From positions 1 to 64,000 of the forward strand of contig NZ_JAUTXR010000184.1 in the NCBI RefSeq assembly GCF_030658505.1: a stretch of 64,000 nt of DNA, in the 5' to 3' direction. A model generated the notes under the pieces. That model did no database searches. It was given only the letters and a program-made list of their open reading frames with translations, and was not told the DNA's origin. Of the stretch, positions 30,743-38,811 are shown piece by piece; positions within the stretch are counted from its first letter, which is position 1, and each line of letters begins with the position of its first letter. Both the position numbers and the translations under genes were made by a program. The DNA is from Stenotrophomonas raiganjensis (SeqCode). Its GTDB lineage: Bacteria > Pseudomonadota > Gammaproteobacteria > Xanthomonadales > Xanthomonadaceae.

Positions 30743-32365
30743 TTACCGCGACTTGCTGGCGCGCAACGCCTGGATCTTCGGCGGCGGCTGGAACGAGTCG
30801 CTGCGTGCATCGGCCCAGAACGCATGGAACACCGCGTGGTCCGGCACCTTGTGCAGCAGTTCGCCCGGTTCCAGGTAGCGATACAGCGAAGCCAGCGAAC
30901 GGATCTCCACCGGCGAGACGCGGCGCAGGATGTGCTCCGGGCCGAGCTCGGCCGGATCGTTCAGGCCCGCCGCACACAGCAGCTCCTTCAGGGCATGCAG
31001 CGTGTGTTCGTGGAAGCTGTACACGCGGGTCGCCTTGTCCGGCGCGTCCAGGTGCTTCCAGCGTGCCGGGTCCTGGGTAGCGATGCCGGTCGGGCACTTG
31101 TCGGTGTGGCAGCTCAGCGACTGGATGCAGCCCAGTGCGAACATGAAGCCACGCCCGGCATTGCACCAGTCGGCGCCGAGTGCGATGGTGCGCGCGATGT
31201 CGAATGCACTGGTGATCTTGCCGGCCGCGCCAATGCGGATGCGCTCACGCAGGTCCAGGCCCACCAAGGTGTTGTGCACCAGCAGCAGCGCTTCGTGCAT
31301 CGGCACGCCGACATGGTCGACGAACTCGGCCGGCGCCGCACCGGTGCCGCCTTCGGCGCCATCGACCACGATGAAGTCCGGCAACAGACCGGTTTCCTGC
31401 ATCGCCTTGGCAATCCCGAACCATTCCCACGGGTGGCCGATGGCCAGCTTGAACCCCACCGGCTTGCCGCCGGACAGCTCGCGCAGGCGGGCGACGAACT
31501 GCAACAGTTCAACCGGCGTAGAGAACGCCGAATGGCGCGACGGCGACACGCAGTCAACGCCCATCGGTACGCCACGCGTCACCGAGATCTCGGCAGTCAC
31601 CTTCGGTGCCGGCAGCACGCCACCGTGGCCCGGCTTGGCACCCTGCGACAGCTTGATCTCGATCATCTTGACCTGATCGTGCGTGGCGTTGGCAACGAAG
31701 CGTTCCTCGCTGAAACCACCCTTCTCGTCACGGCAACCGAAGTAGCCTGAGCCGATTTCCCACACCAGGTCACCGCCCATCTCGCGATGATAGGGCGAGA
31801 TCGAGCCTTCGCCGGTGTCGTGGTAGAAGCCACCACGGCGGGCGCCTTCGTTCAATGCGCGGATCGCATTGGCCGAGAGCGAGCCGAAGCTCATCGCCGA
31901 GATGTTGAACACGCTGGCCGAGTATGGCTTGGCGCAGTTCGGGCCAACCAGCACGCGGAAATCATGCTTGGCAATGGAGGTGGGAGCCAGCGAATGGTTG
32001 ATCCACTCGTAGTCCACCGCATAGGTGCTGCGCAGCGTACCGAACGGCACCGTGTCCATTTCGTTCTTGGCACGCTGGTAGATCAGGGCACGCTGCTGGC
32101 GCGAGAACGGGACGTCCTCCAGGTCGCTCTGCACGAAATACTGGCGGATCTCCGGGCCGATCGACTCCAGGCCGTAGCGGAAGTGCGCCATTACCGGATA
32201 GTTGCGGCGCAACGTGCTGCGCTTCTGCAGCAGATCCCAGGTCCCCAGCGCCACCATCGCGGCAGTCAGGCCGACGCCCCAGTACCAGGCTGGCCAGATC
32301 GTGGCCAACCACAGGCAAATTGGAAACATCAGGATGGCGAGCAGGTAGACGATATACCGGTGCAT
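30743..32365 (-). CDS. FMN-binding glutamate synthase family protein (membrane-anchored)
   Basis: The 540-aa protein has two N-terminal hydrophobic helices (about 3-45) and a GltB-like FMN domain: SFGSLSANAIRALNEGA, GCRDEKGGF, KLSQGAKPGHGGVLPAPKV (about 250-268), FIVVDGAEGGTGAAP and a 3Fe-4S type cluster CIQSLSCHTDKCPTG (three Cys). It lacks the glutamine amidotransferase domain, so it is not a complete glutamate synthase; the physiological reaction of this group is unknown. ATG 32365 is chosen over an in-frame ATG at 32383. Confidence 0.9.
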   Translation of the reverse strand: MHRYIVYLLAILMFPICLWLATIWPAWYWGVGLTAAMVALGTWDLLQKRSTLRRNYPVMAHFRYGLESIGPEIRQYFVQSDLEDVPFSRQQRALIYQRAKNEMDTVPFGTLRSTYAVDYEWINHSLAPTSIAKHDFRVLVGPNCAKPYSASVFNISAMSFGSLSANAIRALNEGARRGGFYHDTGEGSISPYHREMGGDLVWEIGSGYFGCRDEKGGFSEERFVANATHDQVKMIEIKLSQGAKPGHGGVLPAPKVTAEISVTRGVPMGVDCVSPSRHSAFSTPVELLQFVARLRELSGGKPVGFKLAIGHPWEWFGIAKAMQETGLLPDFIVVDGAEGGTGAAPAEFVDHVGVPMHEALLLVHNTLVGLDLRERIRIGAAGKITSAFDIARTIALGADWCNAGRGFMFALGCIQSLSCHTDKCPTGIATQDPARWKHLDAPDKATRVYSFHEHTLHALKELLCAAGLNDPAELGPEHILRRVSPVEIRSLASLYRYLEPGELLHKVPDHAVFHAFWADARSDSFQPPPKIQALRASKSR

Positions 32366-32420
32366 GGCGTTCCTCGGTTGCAACTGCCTCCGAGTCTACC
32401 GTGCGGCCCGCCCTACGGGC

Positions 32421-33707
32421 TTACAGGCGACCGTCAACCACGTTGCGCGGCCAGGCCGATTTCACATCGTAGACCAAGCCACCGGGGGCCAGCAGCGCCC
32501 GGATGCCCGCCTCGTCCATCGCCTTGAAGCTGGCATGGGCCACTGCCAGCACCACCGCGTCGTAACGCCCTGCCACCGGCTCGGCCAGCCACTGCACGCC
32601 CGCCTCCGCCAACGCCGCCGGGCCCACCCAAGGATCGCTGACCTCCACCTCGGCACCGGCCTCGCTCAGGCGCTGCGCGAGCTCCAGCGCGCGGCTGTTG
32701 CGCAGGTCAGGGCAATCTTCCTTGAAGGTCACGCCCAGCACCAGGATGCGCGCCTGCGCCGGCGTGCGGCCACGCTCGGCCAGCATCGCCAGCACCCGCG
32801 CGGCCACGTGCTCGCCAACGCGGTTGTTGACCTGCCGTGCGGTGTGGATCAGGTCCGGGTGGTAACCCACGCTCTCGGACTTGTGCAGCAGGTAATACGG
32901 GTCCACGCCGATGCAGTGGCCGCCGACGAGGCCTGGCCGGAACGGCAGGAAGTTCCACTTGCTGCCGGCCGCATCAAGTACATCCTGGGTGTCGATGCCG
33001 AGCCGGTCGAAGATCAATGCGAGTTCGTTGACCAGCGCGATGTTGACGTCACGCTGGATGTTCTCGACAACCTTGGCCGCTTCGGCCACACGCATCGACG
33101 GCGCCGGGAACGTACCGGCAGCGATGATGCGCCGGTACAGGCCGTCGATCACCGCCGCGACTTCCGGCGTCGAACCGGAGGTGATCTTGCGGATGTCGGC
33201 CAGGCGCCGCTGGCGATCGCCTGGACTGACCCGCTCAGGGCTGTAACCGCAATAGAAGCCTTGGTTGAAACGCAGGCCCGAACCCTCTTCCAGCAGCGGC
33301 ACGCAGACCTCTTCAGTGGTGCCCGGGTAGACCGTGGACTCGTAGATCACCAGGTCGCCCGCGCGCAGATGGCCGGCGATCAACCGGCTGGCAGACCGCA
33401 GTGGCTCCAGGTCGGGCTTTTCGTAGGCGTCGATCGGGGTCGGCACGGTGACGATGTAGACATTGCAGCCATCAAGCAGTGCCGGATCGCTGCCGTATTG
33501 CAGCTGCTGTGCACTGGCCAGCTCATCGGCCTCCATCTCCAGCGTGTGGTCCTGGCCGCTGCGCAGCTCAGCGATGCGACCGGCATCGATATCAAAGCCC
33601 AATGTCGGCCAGTGCCGGCCGAAGGCCACCGCCAACGGCAGGCCGACGTAGCCCAGGCCGATCACCGCGAATCGCGGCGAGCCCGCTGCCGACAGCGGCG
33701 TACTCAC
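32421..33707 (-). CDS. Nucleotide sugar dehydrogenase (UDP-HexNAc dehydrogenase, TviB/WbpO-like)
   Basis: NAD-dependent oxidation of a UDP-hexose(amine) to the uronic acid. Motifs in order: FAVIGLGYVGLPLAVAFG Rossmann start, TVPTPIDAYEKPDL, VIYESTVYPGTTEEVC with the NAD-site Thr, YSPERVSPGD, KVVENIQRDVNIALVNELA, and the catalytic Cys in GLVGGHCIGVDPYYLL. The last motif is the GGHCIGVDPYY version typical of TviB/WbpO UDP-HexNAc enzymes. No other polysaccharide gene lies nearby. The start is uncertain: GTG at 33707 or 33713 matches the family length (about 428 aa); an ATG at 33800 would add a poorly conserved leader. Confidence 0.88.
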   Translation of the reverse strand: MSTPLSAAGSPRFAVIGLGYVGLPLAVAFGRHWPTLGFDIDAGRIAELRSGQDHTLEMEADELASAQQLQYGSDPALLDGCNVYIVTVPTPIDAYEKPDLEPLRSASRLIAGHLRAGDLVIYESTVYPGTTEEVCVPLLEEGSGLRFNQGFYCGYSPERVSPGDRQRRLADIRKITSGSTPEVAAVIDGLYRRIIAAGTFPAPSMRVAEAAKVVENIQRDVNIALVNELALIFDRLGIDTQDVLDAAGSKWNFLPFRPGLVGGHCIGVDPYYLLHKSESVGYHPDLIHTARQVNNRVGEHVAARVLAMLAERGRTPAQARILVLGVTFKEDCPDLRNSRALELAQRLSEAGAEVEVSDPWVGPAALAEAGVQWLAEPVAGRYDAVVLAVAHASFKAMDEAGIRALLAPGGLVYDVKSAWPRNVVDGRL

Positions 33708-33848
33708 CGGCACATCCCGTGCAACGGACGCAACCGCACACGCGTCGCCATGGCTTCGGCCAACACTCTCATTCGCAGCACCACTCCGGGAAACCCGCAC
33801 CAGAAAGGCTACAGCCTAACGGCCCGGGCGCCCTGCCGCCAAGGCGGG

Positions 33849-34283
33849 TCAGGAACCCAACGCGACGGCGGCCGGTTCCAGCTCGCCGTCGGCCCCGGTC
33901 CAGGCCTGCAGCAGGCGTTCGAAGCCACCGCTGCCAAGCAGAAAACCAGGCCACGCAGATTCGACGATCTGCACCAGCAGTTCCGCCTCGATCCGTCGGG
34001 TGCCCATCGACCAGCGCGGGAACGAACGCTGTGCCACCGGTGCGCGGCACAACAGTTTCATCTGCGCATGGCTGCGCGCGTTGACAATGCGCTGAAACAC
34101 CGAATCGATGCCATCTTCGGGCCCTTCCAGATACTGCAGGAAGCGCGAGCCGTCGAACATCAGGACACCAGTGACACCCGCTACGCGATTGAATGCCGTG
34201 GCATCGGCCAGCAGGCGGTCAAGATCGGTTGTCTGCAGATCGGCGCGGGCCTCACTGGCATAGGCAATCGCGTGCAGCGACAT
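33849..34283 (-). CDS. BLUF domain blue-light sensor (stand-alone)
   Basis: The 144-aa protein is a single BLUF (sensor of blue light using FAD) domain with a short helical tail. The residues of the photocycle are all present: Tyr8 in AIAYAS, Asn32 in FNRVAGVTG and Gln50 in GSRFLQYLEG. No output domain (EAL, GGDEF or cyclase) is fused, as in the BlrB/PixD type that signals through partner proteins. The start at 34283 places Tyr at the expected position. It lies 130 bases from tRNA-Leu, alone in its transcription unit as far as can be seen. Confidence 0.92.
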   Translation of the reverse strand: MSLHAIAYASEARADLQTTDLDRLLADATAFNRVAGVTGVLMFDGSRFLQYLEGPEDGIDSVFQRIVNARSHAQMKLLCRAPVAQRSFPRWSMGTRRIEAELLVQIVESAWPGFLLGSGGFERLLQAWTGADGELEPAAVALGS

Positions 34284-34414
34284 CAGGTGGCTCCCCCCCT
34301 GGGAACGATGGCTGGGACTATGGCATGAATAGGAACGACAGTTAAGCACGCCGGTGCGCCAATGCAATCCAGCCCCCGTGCGGAAGGTGGGCTACAATCG
34401 GCGCCGCGCTGCAG

Positions 34415-34501
34415 GCCCGGATGGCGAAACTGGTAGACGCATCGGACTTAAAATCCGCCGGGGGAAACCCCATGCCGGTTCGATTCCGGCTCCGGGCACC
34501 A
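34415..34501 (+). tRNA. tRNA-Leu (UAA)
   Basis: An 87-base class II tRNA: acceptor GCCCGGA pairing with TCCGGGC, D-loop GGTAGACGC, anticodon loop ACTTAAAAT (anticodon TAA), long variable arm, GGTTCGATTCC T-arm, encoded CCA. The anticodon follows from the loop. No intron or unusual base. Confidence 0.97.
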
Positions 34502-34524
34502 CATGCAGGCTGCGCGACGGAACC

Positions 34525-35934
34525 TCAGATCGCGCGCGAGTAGCGCGGCTGCTCATGCGCCGCACGCAGGTACGGATCGAAGCACATCGCCAGCAACCGA
34601 AGCAGCGGTCGTCCCGGTTCGCTGGCACGCACCACGCCCTGGCGGTACTCGGCCAGGCCGTCTTCCTGCAGCCGCTGCACCGAACGCAGGTCTTCGGCGA
34701 AGTAGCGCTCGAAATCGACACCATGACGCTGGCCCAAGGCGATGCCATCCACCTCGCCCTGGCACATCAACTGCTGGATCAGTTCCGCACGCAGCTGGTC
34801 GTCGGCACTCAAAGCCACGCCACGCCAGACGGGCAGCTGGCCCTGGTCCACCGCGTCCTCCCACGACGGCAGATCGCGCGGGTTCTGGCTGTAGGTGGCG
34901 CCGATGTGGCTGATCGCACTCACGCCCAGGCCCAGTAGATCGGTATCGGCATGCGTGGTGTATCCCATGAAGTTGCGATGCAGCTGGCCGGCACGCTGCG
35001 CACGCGACAGATCCTCTTCCGGCAACGCAAAGTGATCCATGCCGATGTACTGGTAGCCAGCCGCAGAGAGCTTCTCCACCGCCAGGCCCAGCAGCGCCAG
35101 CTTGTCTTCCGGAGACGGTAGCCGGCGCTCATCGATCTGCTTCTGCGCGCGGAACAGATGCGGCAGGTGTGCGTACCCGTAGACCGCCAATCGGTCTGGA
35201 CGCAGTGCGAGCACCAGCTCCAGCGTGCGGCCGAAGCCTTCCAGGCTCTGCCCTGGCAAGCCATAGATCAGGTCGACATTGACCGAGCGCATGCCGCTGT
35301 CGCGGCACGCGCGCAGGATGTCCAGCGTCTGCTGCACACCCTGCACCCGGTTGATCGATTCCTGCACCTGCGGATCGAAATCCTGCACCCCCAGGCTGGC
35401 CCGGTTGAAGCCCAGCCGCGCCAGCATGCCGACGTCGCGGGTATCGATGAAGCGCGGATCGAGTTCGATCGAAAAATCGCGCTGCGATGCATCGCTGAAA
35501 TCGAAGCGCCGGCGCAGCCCCTCCACCAGCGTGGTCATCGCCTCGGCATCAAGGAAGTTCGGCGTACCACCTCCCAGATGCAGCTGAATGACCTCGCGGC
35601 CATCCTCGAACTGCGGTGCCAGCAGGTCGGCCTCGGCCAGCACGCGCGAGACGTAGCTGTGACCCCTGCCGCGATCACGCGTGATCACCCGGTTGCAGCC
35701 GCAGTAGAAACAAGGACTGGAACAGAACGGCACATGCACGTACAGCGACAGCGCGCGAGCCAGCTGGTTGCTGTCGGCGATCGCCTGGCGCAGCGCCGGC
35801 TCGCCGAAACCATCATGGAAATGCGGCGCGGTTGGATACGAGGTGTAGCGCGGGCCCGGCCGGTCGTGCCGGCGCAGCAGATCGGGGTCGAAGGTCCAGG
35901 CCAGGCCACCAGCGGCGGGAGAGAACGTGTCCAT
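34525..35934 (-). CDS. hemN: Oxygen-independent coproporphyrinogen III oxidase (radical SAM)
   Basis: Converts coproporphyrinogen III to protoporphyrinogen IX without oxygen. The 469-aa protein begins MDTFSPAAGGLAWTFDPDLL; YTSYPTAPHFHDG and the cluster motif CSSPCFYCGC (Cys71, Cys75, Cys78, Cys80) match HemN rather than HemW/HemZ. LHLGGGTPNFLDAEAM follows. Length is near the E. coli enzyme. The start at 35934 is set by the family N-terminus; the open frame upstream runs into the haemoglobin gene. An FNR/ANR box overlaps that gene's end, 35-48 bases upstream. Confidence 0.96.
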   Translation of the reverse strand: MDTFSPAAGGLAWTFDPDLLRRHDRPGPRYTSYPTAPHFHDGFGEPALRQAIADSNQLARALSLYVHVPFCSSPCFYCGCNRVITRDRGRGHSYVSRVLAEADLLAPQFEDGREVIQLHLGGGTPNFLDAEAMTTLVEGLRRRFDFSDASQRDFSIELDPRFIDTRDVGMLARLGFNRASLGVQDFDPQVQESINRVQGVQQTLDILRACRDSGMRSVNVDLIYGLPGQSLEGFGRTLELVLALRPDRLAVYGYAHLPHLFRAQKQIDERRLPSPEDKLALLGLAVEKLSAAGYQYIGMDHFALPEEDLSRAQRAGQLHRNFMGYTTHADTDLLGLGVSAISHIGATYSQNPRDLPSWEDAVDQGQLPVWRGVALSADDQLRAELIQQLMCQGEVDGIALGQRHGVDFERYFAEDLRSVQRLQEDGLAEYRQGVVRASEPGRPLLRLLAMCFDPYLRAAHEQPRYSRAI

Positions 35935-35968
35935 GCCACCAGCATCGCGCCGGACCGCCGCTACCGCC

Positions 35969-35982
35969 TTGACCCAGATCAA
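35969..35982 (-). promoter_or_regulatory. FNR/ANR box upstream of hemN
   Basis: TTGACCCAGATCAA fits the FNR/ANR consensus TTGAT-N4-ATCAA with one mismatch. Its centre is about 41.5 bases before the hemN ATG and it overlaps the last codons of the truncated haemoglobin gene. If activation uses the usual -41.5 position, transcription would start at or next to the ATG. Confidence 0.8.
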
Positions 35983-36419
35983 TCCTTGGCCGCGCTCCCC
36001 AGCACCGGCAGCCCGACCTGCGGCCAGCGCAGCATCTGGTAGCGCTTCCAGAAGGTATCGCCGATGCGTGCGGCCACGTCGTTGGCCAGTTCCTGCATCG
36101 CCGGGTTGTCGCATTCGGCGGTGGTGATCCGGAACAGCACCAGCCAGCGGTCGAACAGGTCCTTGTCCAGCTCGATGGCCATGTGCTTGGACATCGGCGA
36201 GCCCTTGAAGCGGCGGGTACCGCGCAGCATCGCCGACCAGAAGTCGACCAGCTGTGCCAGGTGCTCTGGCCAGTCGTGCACATGCGCCTCGAACACCGGC
36301 CCGAGGCGCTCTTCCTCGCGCACGCGCGCGTAGAAGTCGTGGACCAGGCGGGTCACCTCCTGCTCGGTACACAACCCAGGCGAGGCGACGGGGAGAACAG
36401 GCGGCGGTGTTGCGTTCAT
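35979..36419 (-). CDS. Group III truncated haemoglobin
   Basis: Small haem protein thought to handle oxygen or nitric oxide under low oxygen. The 146-aa chain has the group III pattern: EVTRLVHDFYARVREEERLGPVF in the A-B helices, HVHDWPEHLAQLVDFWSAMLRG, then FKGSPMSKHMAIEL with a His in the position of the proximal ligand, and RWLVLF. The ATG at 36419 is used; a TTG four codons earlier is also open. A perfect FNR/ANR box lies 52-65 bases upstream. Its last codons overlap the hemN box. Confidence 0.9.
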   Translation of the reverse strand: MNATPPPVLPVASPGLCTEQEVTRLVHDFYARVREEERLGPVFEAHVHDWPEHLAQLVDFWSAMLRGTRRFKGSPMSKHMAIELDKDLFDRWLVLFRITTAECDNPAMQELANDVAARIGDTFWKRYQMLRWPQVGLPVLGSAAKD

Positions 36420-36470
36420 CGGGGTACCCAAAGCGTGCCGGCAGTGTGCCGCAGCGAGGCGGCACCACCG

Positions 36471-36484
36471 TTGATCCAGATCAA
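36471..36484. promoter_or_regulatory. FNR/ANR box between haemoglobin and divergent membrane protein genes
   Basis: TTGATCCAGATCAA is a perfect match to TTGAT-N4-ATCAA. The -41.5 rule would put the haemoglobin transcript start near 36436, 17 bases before its ATG. It could also act on the divergent operon at 36599, whose start lies 115 bases away. Confidence 0.85.
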
Positions 36485-36598
36485 TGTCGGCGCAGTCGGC
36501 TGCACCTAGGCTGGCACGCCTGCAGGAAGCATGCCCTGCGGATGCTGCGCCAACCTCGGCGGAGTATACGCGCCGCCCACTTTTCGATCCGGGACAGC

Positions 36599-36886
36599 AT
36601 GAACAAACCCTCTCCCAGCCGCCGCCAGCAGCTGATCCAGCAATGGGGCGCCATCCTTTGGCCCAGCTTCATCGCCGCCGGCGTGGCCAGCGTGGTGTTC
36701 TTCGCCTTCGTCGATCCCCTGCGCCTGCAGGCAATCAGTTTCCCGGACACCTCCATCAGCCGCGAGCTGGGCTATACCGCAGGCTTCTTCATGTTCTGGA
36801 CGGTAACGGCGCTGTCCAGCGCGGTCACCTGGTACCTGCAACGCCCGATGCCCAGTGACGACGACGACGAGCTGCCGCTGGGATGA
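36599..36886 (+). CDS. Small membrane protein upstream of the ccoG-like gene
   Basis: The 95-aa protein has two hydrophobic helices (about 20-40 and 58-80) between a basic N-terminus (SRRQQLIQQWG) and an acidic C-terminal tail (SDDDDELPLG). No family name is known to me; similar small proteins occur next to nitrogen-oxide and oxygen-response genes. Its stop overlaps the start of the ccoG-like gene by four bases, and it diverges from the haemoglobin gene across an FNR/ANR box, so a low-oxygen role is inferred. Confidence 0.75.
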   Translation: MNKPSPSRRQQLIQQWGAILWPSFIAAGVASVVFFAFVDPLRLQAISFPDTSISRELGYTAGFFMFWTVTALSSAVTWYLQRPMPSDDDDELPLG

Positions 36887-37932
36887 GCGCACACCCTACC
36901 TCGAGAACCAGGCCCCGGCACTGGCGCGGCACGCTCAGCACTGCCCTGCTGGCACTGTTCTACGCGCTGCCGTGGCTGCGCTGGGACGGGCGGCAGGCGT
37001 TGCTGCTGGACATCAACGCACGGCGCTTCGACCTGTTCGGCTGGACCCTGTGGCCCAGCGACGTCGGCGTGCTGATCGGACTGCTCGCGGTGCTTGCGGT
37101 GGGCCTCGCCCTGCTCACCCACCTCGCCGGGCGCGTCTGGTGCGGCCACGCCTGCCCGCAGACACTGTGGCACCGGGCCTTCGATGGGATCGCGCGCGCC
37201 CTGTCCCGCGTGCTTCCCGCCTCGCTGGCACGCCCGGCCACGCAGCTGGCCTGGGGGCTGCTGTCGCTGTGGACCGGGATCACCTTCGTCGGCCTGTTCA
37301 GCCCGATTACCACACTGGTGAGCGCGGCGCCGCACGCGGGCTGGAGCGGGTGGGAAACCTTCTGGGTGCTGTTCTACGCGGCTGCCACCTGGGGCAACGC
37401 CGGCTTCCTGCGCGAGCAGGTCTGTCGTTCGTTGTGCCCGTTCGCACGCGTGCAGCCACTGCTGACCGATCCGCACACGCCGCGCATGCTGTATGACGCC
37501 CGCCGCGGCGAACCGCGCGGACCGCGTCCTTCCGGCCTCGGTGGCGTGCTTGGACGGGGGCGCGGCCTGCTCGACCCGACCACCGCCCAGGACTACGTGT
37601 TCCGCGCCGCGCATCCCCTGTTGGCCGGCCCCCTGCCGACCTTCAGCGCCGATCGCCTGGGTGACTGCACCGACTGCGCCGCCTGTGTCAGCGCCTGCCC
37701 GATGCAGCTGGATATCCGCCAGGGGCCGCAGGCCGACTGCCTGGCCTGCGGTGCCTGCCTGGAAGCCTGCGCACAACAACAGCACCAGGCCGGGTTCGGT
37801 CCGGGGCTGGTGCGTTACTGCAGCCCACAGGCGATGGCCGGACAACCGCGGCGCTGGTGGCGACCGCGAACCCTGGCCCTGTTGTCGTTGCTGCTGGCGC
37901 TGCTCGCCTGCGGCGCCTGGCGCCTGTTCTGA
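36883..37932 (+). CDS. CcoG/FixG-like 4Fe-4S membrane protein, lacking the C-terminal domain
   Basis: CcoG (RdxA/FixG) is a copper-reducing accessory protein for cbb3 oxidase assembly. This 349-aa protein has the CcoG signature GRVWCGHACPQTLW (about 81-94) and EQVCRSLCPFARVQ (about 177-190), several membrane helices, and two ferredoxin-type clusters DCTDCAACVSACP and DCLACGACLEACA (about 262-298). CcoG is usually about 470 aa with an Ig-like FixG domain at the end; here the protein ends after one more helix (about 328-347). It could be a short CcoG or a related NapH/RdxA-like ferredoxin. Confidence 0.85.
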   Translation: MSAHPTSRTRPRHWRGTLSTALLALFYALPWLRWDGRQALLLDINARRFDLFGWTLWPSDVGVLIGLLAVLAVGLALLTHLAGRVWCGHACPQTLWHRAFDGIARALSRVLPASLARPATQLAWGLLSLWTGITFVGLFSPITTLVSAAPHAGWSGWETFWVLFYAAATWGNAGFLREQVCRSLCPFARVQPLLTDPHTPRMLYDARRGEPRGPRPSGLGGVLGRGRGLLDPTTAQDYVFRAAHPLLAGPLPTFSADRLGDCTDCAACVSACPMQLDIRQGPQADCLACGACLEACAQQQHQAGFGPGLVRYCSPQAMAGQPRRWWRPRTLALLSLLLALLACGAWRLF

Positions 37933-37933
37933 A

Positions 37934-38170
37934 TCAGCGCGGCCCGCTGGCGTGCGGCGGAACCAGCTGCGCACGTCGGACGATGCCCAGCTGCTCGATG
38001 ATCAGCGCCATTTCGTTGGTGACTTCAGTACGCTCGGTTCCCTGCGGAACCAGGCGGTCCAGCACCTGCTGGTAGGTATCCCAGAACGCCGGACCGCATC
38101 CGTGTTTGTGATAGCTGGCTTCCAGTTCGCGGCGTACCCGTTCAGCCAAGCCATGCATGCCGTATTCCAT
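37934..38170 (-). CDS. Hypothetical protein, 78 aa
   Basis: The protein begins MEYGMHGLAERVRRELEASYHKHG and is mostly helical and charged, with a Val/Pro end (VRRAQLVPPHAS). A strong ribosome-binding site, GGAGGT seven bases before ATG 38170, decides the start. No family recognised. It ends just after the ccoG-like gene, convergently. About 350 bases of AT-rich, palindrome-containing DNA lie upstream. Confidence 0.65.
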   Translation of the reverse strand: MEYGMHGLAERVRRELEASYHKHGCGPAFWDTYQQVLDRLVPQGTERTEVTNEMALIIEQLGIVRRAQLVPPHASGPR

Positions 38171-38307
38171 ACGACCTCCGTTGGACTTGTTCTGCATCGT
38201 TGACGGTCTACCGACTCACTTGCGTGCTACTGAAAGACTCCCGGGCTTCACGTCCGGTTGATGCCAATTAGTCATAGATTTCACGACAGGTCAATTCCGT
38301 GCAGCGA

Positions 38308-38340
38308 CTTTCGTGATCGAAATTATTAATCGTTCACGAA
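38308..38340. promoter_or_regulatory. Inverted repeat TTTCGTGA / TCACGAAA
   Basis: Two 8-base arms separated by 17 A/T-rich bases. A further TTTCACGA lies at 38279-38286. The arrangement resembles an operator or regulator site upstream of the 78-aa gene. The regulator is unknown. Confidence 0.45.
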
Positions 38341-38461
38341 ACTACATACGGGGCCCCGGTCTTGCCGGATGGGTCGAACCCGACAGGGTGGCCCGCCCCC
38401 AGGTCCCCACTTACAGTTGAAGAGACTGATCGGATCCTTCCGATTCATCGAATCTGCCTAT

Positions 38462-38509
38462 TTTGCTAAGCATACTTAGCAAATGTCGCTAAGCGTGCTA
38501 CATGCGACA
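38462..38509. promoter_or_regulatory. Palindromic operator candidates next to the cro-like gene
   Basis: TTTGCTAAG-CATA-CTTAGCAAA (38462-38483) is a perfect 9-base inverted repeat. It is followed at once by TGTCGC...GCGACA (38484-38509), which contains another GCTAAG half-site (38488-38493). The repeated half-sites, the A/T spacer and the nearness to HTH genes suggest binding sites for a phage-repressor-type protein. Confidence 0.55.
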
Positions 38510-38523
38510 AAATGCGGCGCAGT

Positions 38524-38733
38524 TCAGATGGATTCGCTTCCCGTTGCTTCCGTCGCGGGGAACAGGCCCGGGTAGCGCTGATGCAGGATGTACTGCCGCA
38601 GCGCAGGTATCGGGAAATCCTTGGGCCATTGCGACACTGCAGATCGGCTTATGCCAAAGAACCGCGCCAGTTCGGCATCGGTCCGGAATCCCAGCCGGGT
38701 GCGTACCTGCCGCTTGCTCCAGAATTCGGTCAC
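38524..38733 (-). CDS. Cro-like helix-turn-helix protein
   Basis: The 69-aa protein contains one HTH: RTRLGFRTDAELARFFGISRSAVSQWPKDFPIP (shown in pieces), with the recognition helix SRSAVSQW. It resembles Cro/YdaS-type phage regulators. The start is GTG at 38733, backed by AAGGA eight bases upstream; an ATG 19 codons earlier would remove the spacer containing operator-like repeats. It diverges from an XRE repressor gene. Confidence 0.8.
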   Translation of the reverse strand: MTEFWSKRQVRTRLGFRTDAELARFFGISRSAVSQWPKDFPIPALRQYILHQRYPGLFPATEATGSESI

Positions 38734-38811
38734 GGTCGGTCCTTCTGTTAACCAGACTGATTCTTGCGACAAGGCTTCTTCGCAATCCACGCGTTAAGCT
38801 GGCTTGCATAG
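38734..38811. promoter_or_regulatory. Divergent promoter/operator region of the Cro/CI-like pair
   Basis: These 78 bases separate the two HTH genes. They contain the inverted repeat TTGCGA...TCGCAA (about 38766-38787), TTAACCAG and TTAAGCTGG repeats, and a TGCGACAA that also occurs at 38503-38510 beyond the cro-like gene. This is the layout of a phage-type lysogeny switch, though only the regulators are present. Confidence 0.5.

Larger units (their letters stand above)
38171..38523. other. AT-rich intergenic region with palindromes
   Basis: No gene is seen in these 353 bases. Base composition is lower in GC than the surroundings. It holds the inverted repeats listed separately (38308-38340 and 38462-38509) and probably the promoter of the 78-aa gene, whose exact -10 I could not place. 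Confidence 0.7.

Noticed and set aside
34415..34501. An integration site at the 3' end of tRNA-Leu
   Set aside because: No partial repeat of the tRNA end and no integrase is found in the surrounding kilobases.
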